NCBI GenBank assembly: GCA_964503595.1
Contig: CAZDAM010000009.1
Span: 1 to 53,668 of the forward strand
Length of the DNA: 53,668 bases
Origin: CAZDAM01 sp964503595
Lineage (GTDB): Bacteria; Muiribacteriota; UBA6191
Direction of reading: 5' to 3'
Shown: positions 23,634-31,692 of the stretch, one piece after another
Layout: each line of letters opens with the position of its first letter
Numbering within the stretch: the stretch's first letter is position 1
Translations under genes and position numbers: made by a program
The notes under the pieces: model-generated
The model's database searches: none
Told to the model about the DNA's origin: nothing
Seen by the model: the letters and a program-made list of their open reading frames with translations, nothing else

Positions 23634-24519
23634 ACCGAAACAGACGGTTGGAATCTGCGGATTCAAGCAAAGGTCCCTGAAGCCATTCATAGTCCGGCAG
23701 AAGATTTTTCTGAATCATAAACCGACGGGCCATAGAAGACATTTCTCCTGTCCTGCGCATGACTTTGGAAGCCAGGCTTTCATGTTCCAGAATTCGGCAC
23801 TTGGGATTCAGGATTTTAAGAAACTGGCGTAAGGCGTCCTTGAGAGGTCGGGAATAGCTGACACAGTGAAAGGTCTCAAGCCCCCTCCACTCACTGCCAA
23901 GAAGAATTTTGACAGCCTCAAGAATCTCATCCTGGGCGGTGAACTGAATCTGCCTGGCCCCGGACAGGCCCAAATCCAGCTGCTTGAGCTTTTTCAGAGA
24001 TTTGAGAAATGTTCCCAGATCCTCATCTCCACTCAGTTTGGGGCCCAATAGCCTGGCCATCCTCAAAATTGATGCTGGAGCATCCATGTGGTTCTGGTAA
24101 TTCGCCACCATGATTTCCGCAGCTGCCTCCGGAATCATACCTTCATGCTGGGGCACCGGAAACTTCTCAGCGTAGGCCCGGCTCTCCGGAAAAACCCGGA
24201 AATTGGAAAGATACAGAACCCGCGGGATTCTGGACTTCAGATGAATCAGAGCCTCATAAAGCCGGTCCATGCGGGGCAGGAGCCCTTCTCCTTCATCGAT
24301 GATGAGGACATCCGTAACCCCGTAAAGCCAGGAACGCACAACGTTCTGGCGGCTCAGATCGATTTTCTGAAAACGAAATCCGGGCAGAGACTTCAAGGCA
24401 CCAAGAGTATTTTCCCGGATACCGAAGCCCAGAACCTCACACCCTGAATCCAGAAGACCCCGCGCCAGAAAGCGGGCCAACTCTGAATCCAGAGTGGAAA
24501 TCAGAACATGAGAAGACAT
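23584..24519 (-). CDS. NAD(P)-binding epimerase-like protein of the extended SDR type
   Basis: The 311-residue protein has a Rossmann-type beginning (HVLISTLDSELARFLARGLLDSGCEVLGFG), in which the usual GxxGxxG motif is replaced by TLDSELA, so cofactor binding is doubtful. Later strands follow the SDR pattern: TDVLIIDEGEG, VLYLSNFRVFPES in place of the Ser/YxxxK region, and ASILRMARLLGP. No intact YxxxK catalytic pair is visible. It may be an inactive or binding-only relative of sugar-nucleotide epimerases. It lies downstream of the phosphomannomutase gene by seven bases on the same strand and is probably co-transcribed, which fits sugar-nucleotide work. The 3' end overlaps the RelA-like gene. 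Confidence 0.6.
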   Translation of the reverse strand: MSSHVLISTLDSELARFLARGLLDSGCEVLGFGIRENTLGALKSLPGFRFQKIDLSRQNVVRSWLYGVTDVLIIDEGEGLLPRMDRLYEALIHLKSRIPRVLYLSNFRVFPESRAYAEKFPVPQHEGMIPEAAAEIMVANYQNHMDAPASILRMARLLGPKLSGDEDLGTFLKSLKKLKQLDLGLSGARQIQFTAQDEILEAVKILLGSEWRGLETFHCVSYSRPLKDALRQFLKILNPKCRILEHESLASKVMRRTGEMSSMARRFMIQKNLLPDYEWLQGPLLESADSNRLFRFREPDLKQLFLGIGRS

Positions 24520-24526
24520 AGGAAAA

Positions 24527-25870
24527 TCAGGCTATGACCTTGTTTTTATCAATCAGACCATTGATGATGGCCAGTTTTTCATCCAGCATCTCCTTCGTGC
24601 GGGCTTCGCAGACAAGTCTGAGATAAGGCTCGGTGTTGGACTTTCTGAGGTTGTACCACCAGTCCGGAAAATCTACACGAATCCCGTCCAGATCGTTCTC
24701 TTCTCCACCTTCAGAAGCAAAATATTCTTTTACAATCGCAATCAGCTCATCCTTGTTTTCAACCTTGAAATTGATTTCACCTGAATAATGGTATCTGGTG
24801 ATGGCCGAGATCATTTCCGAGAGAGTTTCCTTGCCTTTGGCTTCAGCCAGAATCCCGAGAACAACCATACAGGCGATAATCGCTGAATCACAATAGGAGT
24901 TTTCCCGGAAATAATAGTGACCGGCAAGCTCGCCTCCGAAGGTTCCGTCTGTATCCCTCAAAAGCTTCTTGGCATAAGAATGCCCGACCTTGCAGATACG
25001 GGGATCTCCCCCCAGGTGCTCGATTTCCTCAATCACGGAGCGGGAAGAGCGAACGTCATAGCATACCGGGCCCGGACGTTCCTTGAGAAGAGCTCTTCCC
25101 ATGACTCCCATGGCAATATCCGGGAAGACAAACTGGGCTTTCTCATCCACGAACATGCAGCGATCCGCATCTCCATCAAAGATCACTCCCACATCGGCTC
25201 CGACTTCCTTAACCTTGTCCTGAAGCTGGCGGACGTTTTCCACGACCAGTGGATTGGGTTCGTGATTGGGGAAGGTTCCATCGACTTCCAGGTTGATATA
25301 GTGAACCTCTGCTCCGGAGTCATCAAACAGATCCTTCAGATAAAGACCTTCTACTCCATTGCTGGAATCAAAGGCGATTTTCAGGCCATTCAAAGGCTTC
25401 CGCCACTGCTTCACAAAATCCAGGTACCCTGAGCGGATATCCCTGGAAATGACAGTTCCCTTGTTGGCTTTTGGCTCCGGGGCCTTCTGGCAAAGCTTTT
25501 CCAGATCCATCAGTCCGGTTTCCTTGCCCACGGGCTTGGCCAGTTCACGGGAAATCTTGAAACCATTGTATTTGGGAGGATTGTGGGAAGCCGTGATCAT
25601 GACACTGGCCTTCGCTCCAAGATGAGGAGCCGCATAGTAGATCGTCGGAGTCGTACAGATTCCAACGTCCCAGACATCGCATCCGGCATCGTTGACACCT
25701 CTGCACATGGCCTCAAACAGGGAGGGGGAGGAAAGCCGTCCATCCCGTCCAATCAGAACATGATCCGAACCCAGAAGCTCAGGCAGCCAGAAGCCTACCC
25801 GATACGCCAGTTCCTCATTCAGCTCTTCTCCATACACACCACGAACATCGTATGCCTTGAATACGGACAT
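24527..25870 (-). CDS. Phosphomannomutase / phosphoglucomutase
   Basis: The 447-residue enzyme belongs to the alpha-D-phosphohexomutase family. It shows the N-terminal KAYDVRGVYGEELNEELAYR, the phosphoserine loop ITASHNPPKYNGFK (about residue 94), the metal loop FDGDADRCMFVD (about 228) and the sugar-binding GGELAGHYYF. The C-terminal phosphate-binding segment is RKSNTEPYLRL. It converts mannose-6-P to mannose-1-P and/or glucose-6-P to glucose-1-P for sugar nucleotides and envelope glycans, consistent with the glycosyltransferases in this window. AAGGAG stands six bases before the ATG, and an extended -10 promoter lies about 40 bp upstream. Mannose and glucose specificity cannot be separated from sequence alone. 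Confidence 0.92.
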   Translation of the reverse strand: MSVFKAYDVRGVYGEELNEELAYRVGFWLPELLGSDHVLIGRDGRLSSPSLFEAMCRGVNDAGCDVWDVGICTTPTIYYAAPHLGAKASVMITASHNPPKYNGFKISRELAKPVGKETGLMDLEKLCQKAPEPKANKGTVISRDIRSGYLDFVKQWRKPLNGLKIAFDSSNGVEGLYLKDLFDDSGAEVHYINLEVDGTFPNHEPNPLVVENVRQLQDKVKEVGADVGVIFDGDADRCMFVDEKAQFVFPDIAMGVMGRALLKERPGPVCYDVRSSRSVIEEIEHLGGDPRICKVGHSYAKKLLRDTDGTFGGELAGHYYFRENSYCDSAIIACMVVLGILAEAKGKETLSEMISAITRYHYSGEINFKVENKDELIAIVKEYFASEGGEENDLDGIRVDFPDWWYNLRKSNTEPYLRLVCEARTKEMLDEKLAIINGLIDKNKVIA

Positions 25871-25905
25871 GCCATCTCCTTGAAACCACGGTAAAATCGG
25901 GTTTC

Positions 25906-25914
25906 ATTCTAGCA
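25906..25914 (-). promoter_or_regulatory. Extended -10 promoter for the phosphomannomutase gene
   Basis: On the minus strand TGcTAGAAT combines a TGn extension with a five-of-six -10 hexamer. Transcription would start about 30 nt before the ATG, leaving room for the AAGGAG Shine-Dalgarno sequence. No -35 match is seen. Confidence 0.5.
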
Positions 25915-25939
25915 ACAGGGATGACAACATTCCAGAACG

Positions 25940-26026
25940 GTCAGGCAGAACCTACGCCCGGGAGGGATAAAGAGCCTTCCGCAAAGAAGCGCTTTCCTTT
26001 GCTCATTAGCACCGGTTCTGCCAGAC
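25940..26026. repeat. Long-range inverted repeat, possible structured RNA
   Basis: GTCAGGCAGAACC (25940-25952) and GGTTCTGCCAGAC (26014-26026) are inverted copies matching at 12 of 13 positions, 61 bases apart. Inside, GCAAAG and CTTTGC can form a second stem around an AAGCGCTT palindrome. No terminator or known riboswitch motif is attached. It could be an RNA element or a protein-binding site. Confidence 0.35.
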
Positions 26027-26174
26027 CTGTGGGGCCGTTTCAATCCCTTCATCCCTCAGCATCAGGCGAAAACCGGACAAAAAGCGGCCACAAAAAAGTC
26101 ACTTAAATAGGATTTTTTCAGCCCAATCCCGTGAAAACAGAAAAGATCCACCCATGCAGTTCAGATGCAGAATC

Positions 26175-27503
26175 CTAGTTGGGTATCAGAAGCAGAAGAG
26201 CCGGAAACAGAATCAGTCCTGGCAGCAGAACCATGAGACACCAGCCCATGATATCCCGGGCTTTCAGCCCGGTTACACCAAGAAGGGCGAGGGCCCAGAA
26301 AGGCTGGCAGAGATTCGTCCATTGATCCCCGTAGGCCATGGCCATGACAATCCGCGAAGGCTCCAGTTTCAAATCCAGAGCAGCCTGCACCACTAGTGGC
26401 CCCTGAATGGCCCACTGGCCTCCCCCTGAAGGCACAAAAAGATTCACCAGAGCTGAAAAATAAAATACCACGACTGGGAGAGAATTCACCGAAGCCATGC
26501 TGGCAAGGGACTGACCCAGAATCAGAAGAAGGCCGCTACCCTTGAAAATCCCCATGATGCCACCATAAAGAGGAAACTGTAGAAGAATCCCTCCACAGCC
26601 AGCTACTCCCCCCTGAAAAGCCCGCATATAAGATCCAAGGCCAGGATGAAGAAAGATACCCAGAAACATCAACCCGCCAATAACGGAATTCAGATCCAGA
26701 CCCCGGCCTTCTGAAAACCAGTACAGAAACCAGCTCAGAAGCCCCATACCTCCAACGAGCAGAGAAAGAATCCGGCTGTTCTCCAGCTTCTGAGCCAGAT
26801 TCACGGATTCTGAGCCCTGCAAGGATTCTCCTTCTTCCTCGGGGCTGATGATTTCCTCTGTTCTCTGATCGGAAGGCATTAAAAAGACCAGATAAAGCGG
26901 AAGACCCAGGATCAGAAAGGCCGAAACCACCAGATTCAGTGTCCCAAAAAGGGTTTGCGACACCGGCACAACACCCATGAGGCTCTCAAGACTATGGCCT
27001 GGAGTTGCGACCGTCAGGGGAGCCGAACCGGAAAGCCCTCCATGCCAGACCGAAAGACCCAGATAGGCCGCAGTACCCAGAAGAGGGTAGGAGATCCGGA
27101 TTCCTCTTGCCAGAAAACGCTGGTGAACTTCCCGGGCCAGAAGTGCCGAAAAAATAAGGGAAAGCCCCCAGTTGAAAAGCCCCGTAAGCACTGCGCACAA
27201 AGCCACAAGCCCTACAGCCTGCCGGCCATTGGCCGGACGGTTTGCCAGCCACCTGATTCCCAGCCGGGATACGGGGGCATCAGCCAGAGCGTGCCCAAAA
27301 ACCAGAATCAGGGACATCTGCATGCCAAAGCCCAGAAGGTCCCAAAGCCCCCCTCTCCAGGAAACCAGAATGACCCGGGGCGAGGAATCCGTCATCAGGA
27401 AAGCCAGGAAAGCTGCCAGAAAAGTGAGAAGCAGAGCCAGCAGGAAAGGGTCAGGCAGATATTTTTCGGCAAGAGCACTAAGACGCTGGCCCAGTTTCTG
27501 CAT
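26175..27503 (-). CDS. atoE: Short-chain fatty acid transporter, AtoE family
   Basis: The 442-residue membrane protein has about ten to twelve hydrophobic helices and the characteristic front of AtoE: EKYLPDPFLLALLLTF, then WRGGLWDLLGFGMQMSLILV and GHALADAPVSR. Later conserved pieces include AVLTGLFNWGLSLIFSALLARE, SVWHGGLSGSAPLTVATPGH, and FVPSGGGQWAIQGPLVVQAA near the C-terminus. AtoE proteins carry short-chain fatty acids such as butyrate or acetoacetate across the inner membrane. The gene follows the WecA-type transferase with a TGATG overlap, so the two share a transcript, but no acetoacetate-degradation genes are near and the pairing may be incidental. Confidence 0.9.
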   Translation of the reverse strand: MQKLGQRLSALAEKYLPDPFLLALLLTFLAAFLAFLMTDSSPRVILVSWRGGLWDLLGFGMQMSLILVFGHALADAPVSRLGIRWLANRPANGRQAVGLVALCAVLTGLFNWGLSLIFSALLAREVHQRFLARGIRISYPLLGTAAYLGLSVWHGGLSGSAPLTVATPGHSLESLMGVVPVSQTLFGTLNLVVSAFLILGLPLYLVFLMPSDQRTEEIISPEEEGESLQGSESVNLAQKLENSRILSLLVGGMGLLSWFLYWFSEGRGLDLNSVIGGLMFLGIFLHPGLGSYMRAFQGGVAGCGGILLQFPLYGGIMGIFKGSGLLLILGQSLASMASVNSLPVVVFYFSALVNLFVPSGGGQWAIQGPLVVQAALDLKLEPSRIVMAMAYGDQWTNLCQPFWALALLGVTGLKARDIMGWCLMVLLPGLILFPALLLLIPN

Positions 27504-28570
27504 CAGAGACGCCGCATTTTGTAATTTCGGTAGATTTTCAGATAGCGGAAGTTTCTGATGCGCTGGGATTTGGTGAGCGGAAAGCAGAAGAGCTCAAAAA
27601 TCGCTCCGAAAGCCAGGCACATCACAAGAATCGTGCCTCCCGAGGATCCCATCATCAGAGCACACAAAAGACCGTTTGCAGCGCAGATCGCGTAAAGGAT
27701 TGCCGTAACCTGCCTCTGGGTAAAGCCAAGATCCAGAAGACGGTGATGCACATGGGAACGATCGGCAGCAAAAGGAGGACGCCCTTCAATCAGGCGACGG
27801 CAGATTGCCCATAGAGTGTCACAAATCGGCAGCGCCATGACCAGAACCGGTAGGGAAAAACCCAGAAAATGGTTCTGCCAGGGTATCTCCTGAATCGAAA
27901 AAACTGCCAGATGAAAGCCCAGAAAGAGAGACCCGACATCACCCATGAAAATCCTGGCAGGGTAAGCATTGTGCCACAAAAAAACCACTAGACCAGCCGA
28001 AAGCCCTACCATCAGAAAACTGAGGTGACTTACAGCCGGACTCAAAGCCAGAATTACCACCAGGGCGATCAGAGAAGTCCCGCCAGCCAGCCCATCAAGC
28101 CCATCCAGGAGATTGACCGCATTGGTGACCCCGACAATCCAGAACATGGTGAAGGGGACGTCCAAGAAACCCAACTGAAATTCCATTCCCATAAAGCCTA
28201 TTCTGGAAATACTGACACCAAAACTGACCGCTATGGCAGCAATCGCCCACTGGAAAATAAATTTGTTGAGAGCCCGCATATCCATGTAGTCATCGTAGCT
28301 TCCCAAAAGGGCCATCAGGACTCCACAGACAATGATTCCGGTACTCAGATGCCAGTTCTGCTCGACAACCGCTTCTCCAAGAAGCGGCAGACAGGACGCA
28401 GCCACCAGATAGGCCAGAATGAAAATCAGGCCGCCCATCCTGAGAATCTGACGGCGATGCACGGAACGACGCTTGGGAACATCATAGATTCCCATTCGTG
28501 TCAGGTAGCGAAAAATAGCCGGACAGGCCAGCGTGCTACATAAAAGTGCGATTGCAAATACCCAAATCAT
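27503..28570 (-). CDS. Polyprenyl-phosphate sugar-1-phosphate transferase, WecA/MraY family
   Basis: The 355-residue membrane enzyme has about ten helices. Its catalytic marks are the early RRSVHRRQILRMGGL, GSYDDYMDMRALNKF with the Asp pair, NAVNLLDGLDGLAGG, FMGDVGSLFLGF, and HVHHRLLDLGFTQRQ, whose His-x-His-His matches the WecA group and not MraY. It should move a HexNAc-1-phosphate (probably GlcNAc) from its UDP carrier to undecaprenyl phosphate, the first membrane step of O-antigen, teichoic-acid-like or capsule glycan synthesis. A promoter lies upstream at 28597-28625. No strong Shine-Dalgarno sequence precedes the ATG. Confidence 0.92.
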   Translation of the reverse strand: MIWVFAIALLCSTLACPAIFRYLTRMGIYDVPKRRSVHRRQILRMGGLIFILAYLVAASCLPLLGEAVVEQNWHLSTGIIVCGVLMALLGSYDDYMDMRALNKFIFQWAIAAIAVSFGVSISRIGFMGMEFQLGFLDVPFTMFWIVGVTNAVNLLDGLDGLAGGTSLIALVVILALSPAVSHLSFLMVGLSAGLVVFLWHNAYPARIFMGDVGSLFLGFHLAVFSIQEIPWQNHFLGFSLPVLVMALPICDTLWAICRRLIEGRPPFAADRSHVHHRLLDLGFTQRQVTAILYAICAANGLLCALMMGSSGGTILVMCLAFGAIFELFCFPLTKSQRIRNFRYLKIYRNYKMRRL

Positions 28571-28596
28571 TATTTCCGTAACCGAATCCCGCGAGC

Positions 28597-28625
28597 ATTA
28601 TCTCAAAGCACCATCGGCACTGCAA
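28597..28625 (-). promoter_or_regulatory. Promoter of the WecA-type / AtoE genes
   Basis: On the minus strand TTGCAG and GATAAT are 17 bp apart, with a TGa extension in front of the -10. This is one of the best sigma-70-like matches in the window. Transcription would start about 20 nt before the ATG. Confidence 0.55.
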
Positions 28626-28648
28626 GCCTGTTGCCGAAGGGTATCCCC

Positions 28649-29818
28649 TCATACCCCTTCCGGACTGGTAAACGCCCGCTTCAAAAGGGCTCGCACAAAA
28701 ATGCGATAGCCCAGCTCCAGAACATCCTCATCAAAGTTGAAGGCCGGGTTGTGGTGCGGCGCGAAGTCCTTTCCTGAACCTCCTGAACCCAGGAGAAAAT
28801 AGCAGGAAGGAACCTCACGGGAAAAATAGGCAAAATCCTCTCCCCCCATTCCCATAATTTCGCGGCATAGTGCCCCAGAGCCCAGTTCCTCCTCAACACA
28901 CTGACGTAAAACCGTAGTACAGAGTTCAGAATTCTCTATCGCCGGATAGCCGGTATGCAGCTCAAAATCGATCTTGCAGGAATACTCCTCCCGAAGAAGA
29001 TCCAGCTTTTTACGCAAACGGCTCAGGACATACTCCCGATCACTTTCATACATGGAACGAAGAGTCCCACCCAGAAGACATTCATCCGGGATCACATTGA
29101 ATCTGGAGCCGGACTGAATATAGGAAAAGCTCAGGACATTTGGATGCATGGCATTCAGCTCCCTTGCCATCATCCACTGGCAATCCTGAATCAGCCTCAG
29201 GGCAATTCCCATCGGCTCGGTACAAAGATAGGGGCGGGCCGCATGCCCACCCCTGCCCTCAATCTTCAGTTCAAATTCATCAATGAAAGCGGAGAACGGG
29301 CCACAATCCACGCCAACCCTGCCGCTGGGCAGACGATTGCACAGATGAAGACCATAGCACTCCCCCACCCCCTGAAGAACCCCTTCCCTGACCATGACCT
29401 CAGCTCCACCACCCTGCTCTTCGGCAGGCTGGAAAATGAAACGGATACCCCGAAGCGGCTTCCAGGAATTTACAACTGCATGCTTCAGAACCGCGAGAAC
29501 CATCGATGCATGGCCATCATGTCCGCAGGCATGCATCTTCCCCTTGTTTCTTGATGCAAAGGGAAGACCGGTTTTTTCCTGAATCGGGAGGGCGTCGATA
29601 TCGGCCCGAAGCAGAACCTTCGGGGCTGTTTCATCCAGGCCTGGCAGATCCACAACAAGCCCGGTCCCCGCCATTCTCAACGGCTTAAACCCCAATTCCA
29701 CAATCTGTTTTTCCAGCCAGTCCGAAGTTTCATATTCTTCAAAACTAAGCTCGGCCATCTCATGCAGGGTGCGCCGCACCCCACGAATCCAGTCCAGTTC
29801 AATGCGTACTTCCTTCAT
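28649..29818 (-). CDS. M20-family amidohydrolase (hippurate/N-acyl amino acid hydrolase type)
   Basis: The 389-residue enzyme belongs to peptidase family M20D. It has the metal-binding GKMHACGHDGHASMVL (Cys and His about 95-97), FQPAEEQGGGAEVM with the catalytic Glu, CYGLHLCNRLP, and a late HHNPAFNFDEDVLELG His. A dimerisation lid lies in the middle (about 180-290). Such enzymes split N-acyl or N-acetyl amino acids, hippurate, or indole-acetyl conjugates with two metal ions. The exact substrate is not known. The promoter appears to be an extended -10 ending six bases before the ATG, with no Shine-Dalgarno sequence, so the transcript may be leaderless. It is divergent from the PHP-domain gene. 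Confidence 0.9.
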   Translation of the reverse strand: MKEVRIELDWIRGVRRTLHEMAELSFEEYETSDWLEKQIVELGFKPLRMAGTGLVVDLPGLDETAPKVLLRADIDALPIQEKTGLPFASRNKGKMHACGHDGHASMVLAVLKHAVVNSWKPLRGIRFIFQPAEEQGGGAEVMVREGVLQGVGECYGLHLCNRLPSGRVGVDCGPFSAFIDEFELKIEGRGGHAARPYLCTEPMGIALRLIQDCQWMMARELNAMHPNVLSFSYIQSGSRFNVIPDECLLGGTLRSMYESDREYVLSRLRKKLDLLREEYSCKIDFELHTGYPAIENSELCTTVLRQCVEEELGSGALCREIMGMGGEDFAYFSREVPSCYFLLGSGGSGKDFAPHHNPAFNFDEDVLELGYRIFVRALLKRAFTSPEGV

Positions 29819-29824
29819 GGAGCT

Positions 29825-29833
29825 ACTCTACCA
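29825..29833 (-). promoter_or_regulatory. Extended -10 promoter of the M20 gene, probably leaderless
   Basis: On the minus strand TGgTAGAGT lies with its last base six bases before the ATG at 29818. No Shine-Dalgarno sequence is present. The geometry equals that before the thioredoxin gene at 494. Confidence 0.45.
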
Positions 29834-29857
29834 CGGCTCCAAATCAAAAAGTCCCCT

Positions 29858-29886
29858 TTGGCGAATGCACCCCCATCCCGCATAAT
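29858..29886 (+). promoter_or_regulatory. Promoter of the PHP-domain gene, probably leaderless
   Basis: TTGGCG and CATAAT are 17 bp apart. The -10 ends seven bases before the ATG at 29894, so transcription should begin at or next to that codon. No Shine-Dalgarno sequence is present. Confidence 0.45.
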
Positions 29887-29893
29887 GGCTTTT

Positions 29894-31631
29894 ATGGCCA
29901 CACCTACAATTCCTCTGCTGTTTTCTCTCCTTCTTGCTGCACTCCAAAATCCCACTCCCCCTGAAATCCAGCCAGCAACCGCTGTGGCCGGGGAACGCAT
30001 TGTTCAGGATTTCAAAATTCCCTTTGTCCCGGAAGGAGCCTTTCGCCTGATTCTGAGTTCGGAACTCATGGCCGAACCGATTCCGGGGATCAACTGGGTT
30101 GGAGAGCCTGCCTGTATTGCCAGCGGCAATCCTGTTGGCGACTGGAAAAGAGGCTCCCGGACCCAGCGCATTTACGAGTTTCAGTTCCGTCGGGAATGCC
30201 CTGAAACACTTCTGAAATTTCAGTACCTGAGCCAGGCCCCCAAAATCGCCCTCACCTACCCCATCCAGATAAAGCACCCGAATGGAGATATTGAATCTTT
30301 CATCACCATTCATCCAGCACCCACCAGAGCCCTGAACTGCTTTCAGAAAAACAGAACCCTGTCCTGCTCGGCCCTGGACTCCTTTGGAAACCTCACAAAT
30401 GAGGAAGTAAGCCTAAAAACCCTGGAAAAAACCCATACTTTCCAATCCATCCTGAACCTGCCACTTCCTGAGTGGCTCAATACTCACGCCCTTCTTCCCT
30501 ACACCTTTCAGAAGCAGCAGTTCTATGCAGCCGCAAGCCCCCGCAAGAATCAGAAAATCTGGTTTGGTGATCTGCATTTTCATTCCCGCCTGTCCGATGC
30601 CCGCATCCCTGTCTCTCCCCAAGAAACCCTCACCTATGCCAGAGACCATTCCAGGCTGGAATTGGCCGCCCTTCCCGATCCCACCCAAGCAGGNNNNNNN
30701 NNNCACCGAAGGGGTGTTTTCTTCTCCCCTGACTCCGGAAGATATTCAGGAAATCCGGCAGGCTGGAGAGGAAGTCGCTCAGCCCGGCGTCTTCAGCGTT
30801 CTTGAAGGATATGAATGGACCAGCACCTGGGAAGACCCCAACAACCCGGCCGGACATCGGGTTGTTCTCTCTCCCAACACCGGCACTCCCTGGTTTCGCT
30901 CCGATCTGGAGGAATCCGACACCGTGGCAGAGCTTGCCCGGCTGTGCGACGACTGCCTTTTCATCCCTCATCACACCATGATGCCCTGGGGGGCTTTTCG
31001 CTTCGAAGGTGAACCTGTACCCCAGGAAAGGATTCTGGAAGTTTTTTCCACCCACGGCAATTTTGAGAAACCCCAGAAGGCTGGTCACGGCATTTTGAAT
31101 CTGGTCGCTGACGGCTCTTTGCAGAATGCTCTTAGAAAAGGCTGGAAGGGACGCTGGGCTGCCAACTCGGACAATCACTGTGGTCATCCTGGACTCAATG
31201 ACTGGAAAGCTTTCTTTAGAGGAAAAGTCACCCCCCTGGTAACCCCCGAACTTCTGGACGGGGGCGGCCTGATTGCCATAGAAAGCCCTGAGAACTCTCC
31301 TAAGCATCTGCTTGAGGCTCTTCATCAAGGGCATTTTTATGCCACAACAGGAACCCGCATTCTTCTCGAGCCCCAGGACTGGGAAAAGCCCTTTCCCATG
31401 CTTATCACCGGAACGGCTCCCCTCAGACAGATTCATGTTGTGGAACTGGATCGGAACGGGCACTTTTACGAGCAGAGCCTGCTTCAGGACTTCTCTGATA
31501 CCGCAGGCATTCTGAATCGCCGCATTCACCCGCGCATCTCTTCAACCACAACTGCCTTTTATGTCAGAGTGGAGCAGTGGGATGAAGAACTTGCCTGGAT
31601 CGGGCCCTTTTTTGTCCCGAATGGACAATAG
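29894..31631 (+). CDS. Exported PHP-domain (DUF3604-like) protein, interrupted by an assembly gap
   Basis: The gene is split by 10 N at 30694-30703, and the reading frames on the two sides differ, so the true gap is not 10 bases; the gene itself is probably intact. A signal peptide (MATPTIPLLFSLLLAALQ) starts at ATG 29894; an ATG three codons earlier is also possible. After a beta-rich region comes FGDLHFHSRLSDARIPVSP, the HxH start of a PHP metal site, with the following Asp-His expected inside the gap. The downstream part has LEGYEWTSTW, IPHHTMMPWG, VFSTHGNFE and ANSDNHCGHPG, carrying further His and Asp ligands. The product is probably a periplasmic or outer-membrane-associated metal hydrolase; its substrate is unknown. 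Confidence 0.8.
30694..30703. other. Assembly gap (10 N)
   Basis: Ten ambiguous bases mark a scaffold join inside the PHP-domain gene. The frames before and after do not agree across exactly 10 bases, so the length is a placeholder. Confidence 0.95.
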
Positions 31632-31633
31632 GT

Positions 31634-31662
31634 TTGCCCTAATTCAAAAAAAGTGCTTGAAT
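31634..31662 (+). promoter_or_regulatory. Promoter of the adenosylhomocysteinase gene
   Basis: TTGCCC and TTGAAT are 17 bp apart, with a TGc extension before the -10. It lies in the 61-bp gap after the PHP gene and leaves a leader of about 25 nt that contains a GAGG Shine-Dalgarno sequence. Confidence 0.45.
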
Positions 31663-31692
31663 CCTCGCGGTCTTTAGCAAGTGAGGTAAAAA

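Larger units (their letters stand above)
25871..26174. other. Intergenic region between the mutase and AtoE genes
   Basis: No gene is convincing. It contains the mutase promoter (25906-25914), a long-range inverted repeat (25940-26026) and a small direct repeat ATGCAG-ttcag-ATGCAG near 26154-26170. No clear terminator follows the AtoE gene. Confidence 0.5.

Noticed and set aside
30525..30693. Separate gene start before the 10-N gap in the second frame
   Set aside because: The first frame there contains the HxH metal site and continues the protein logically; the second frame is only meaningful after the gap.
31632..31692. SAH or SAM riboswitch before ahcY
   Set aside because: Only 61 bases separate the genes, and they contain a promoter and a Shine-Dalgarno sequence; no riboswitch core can fit.
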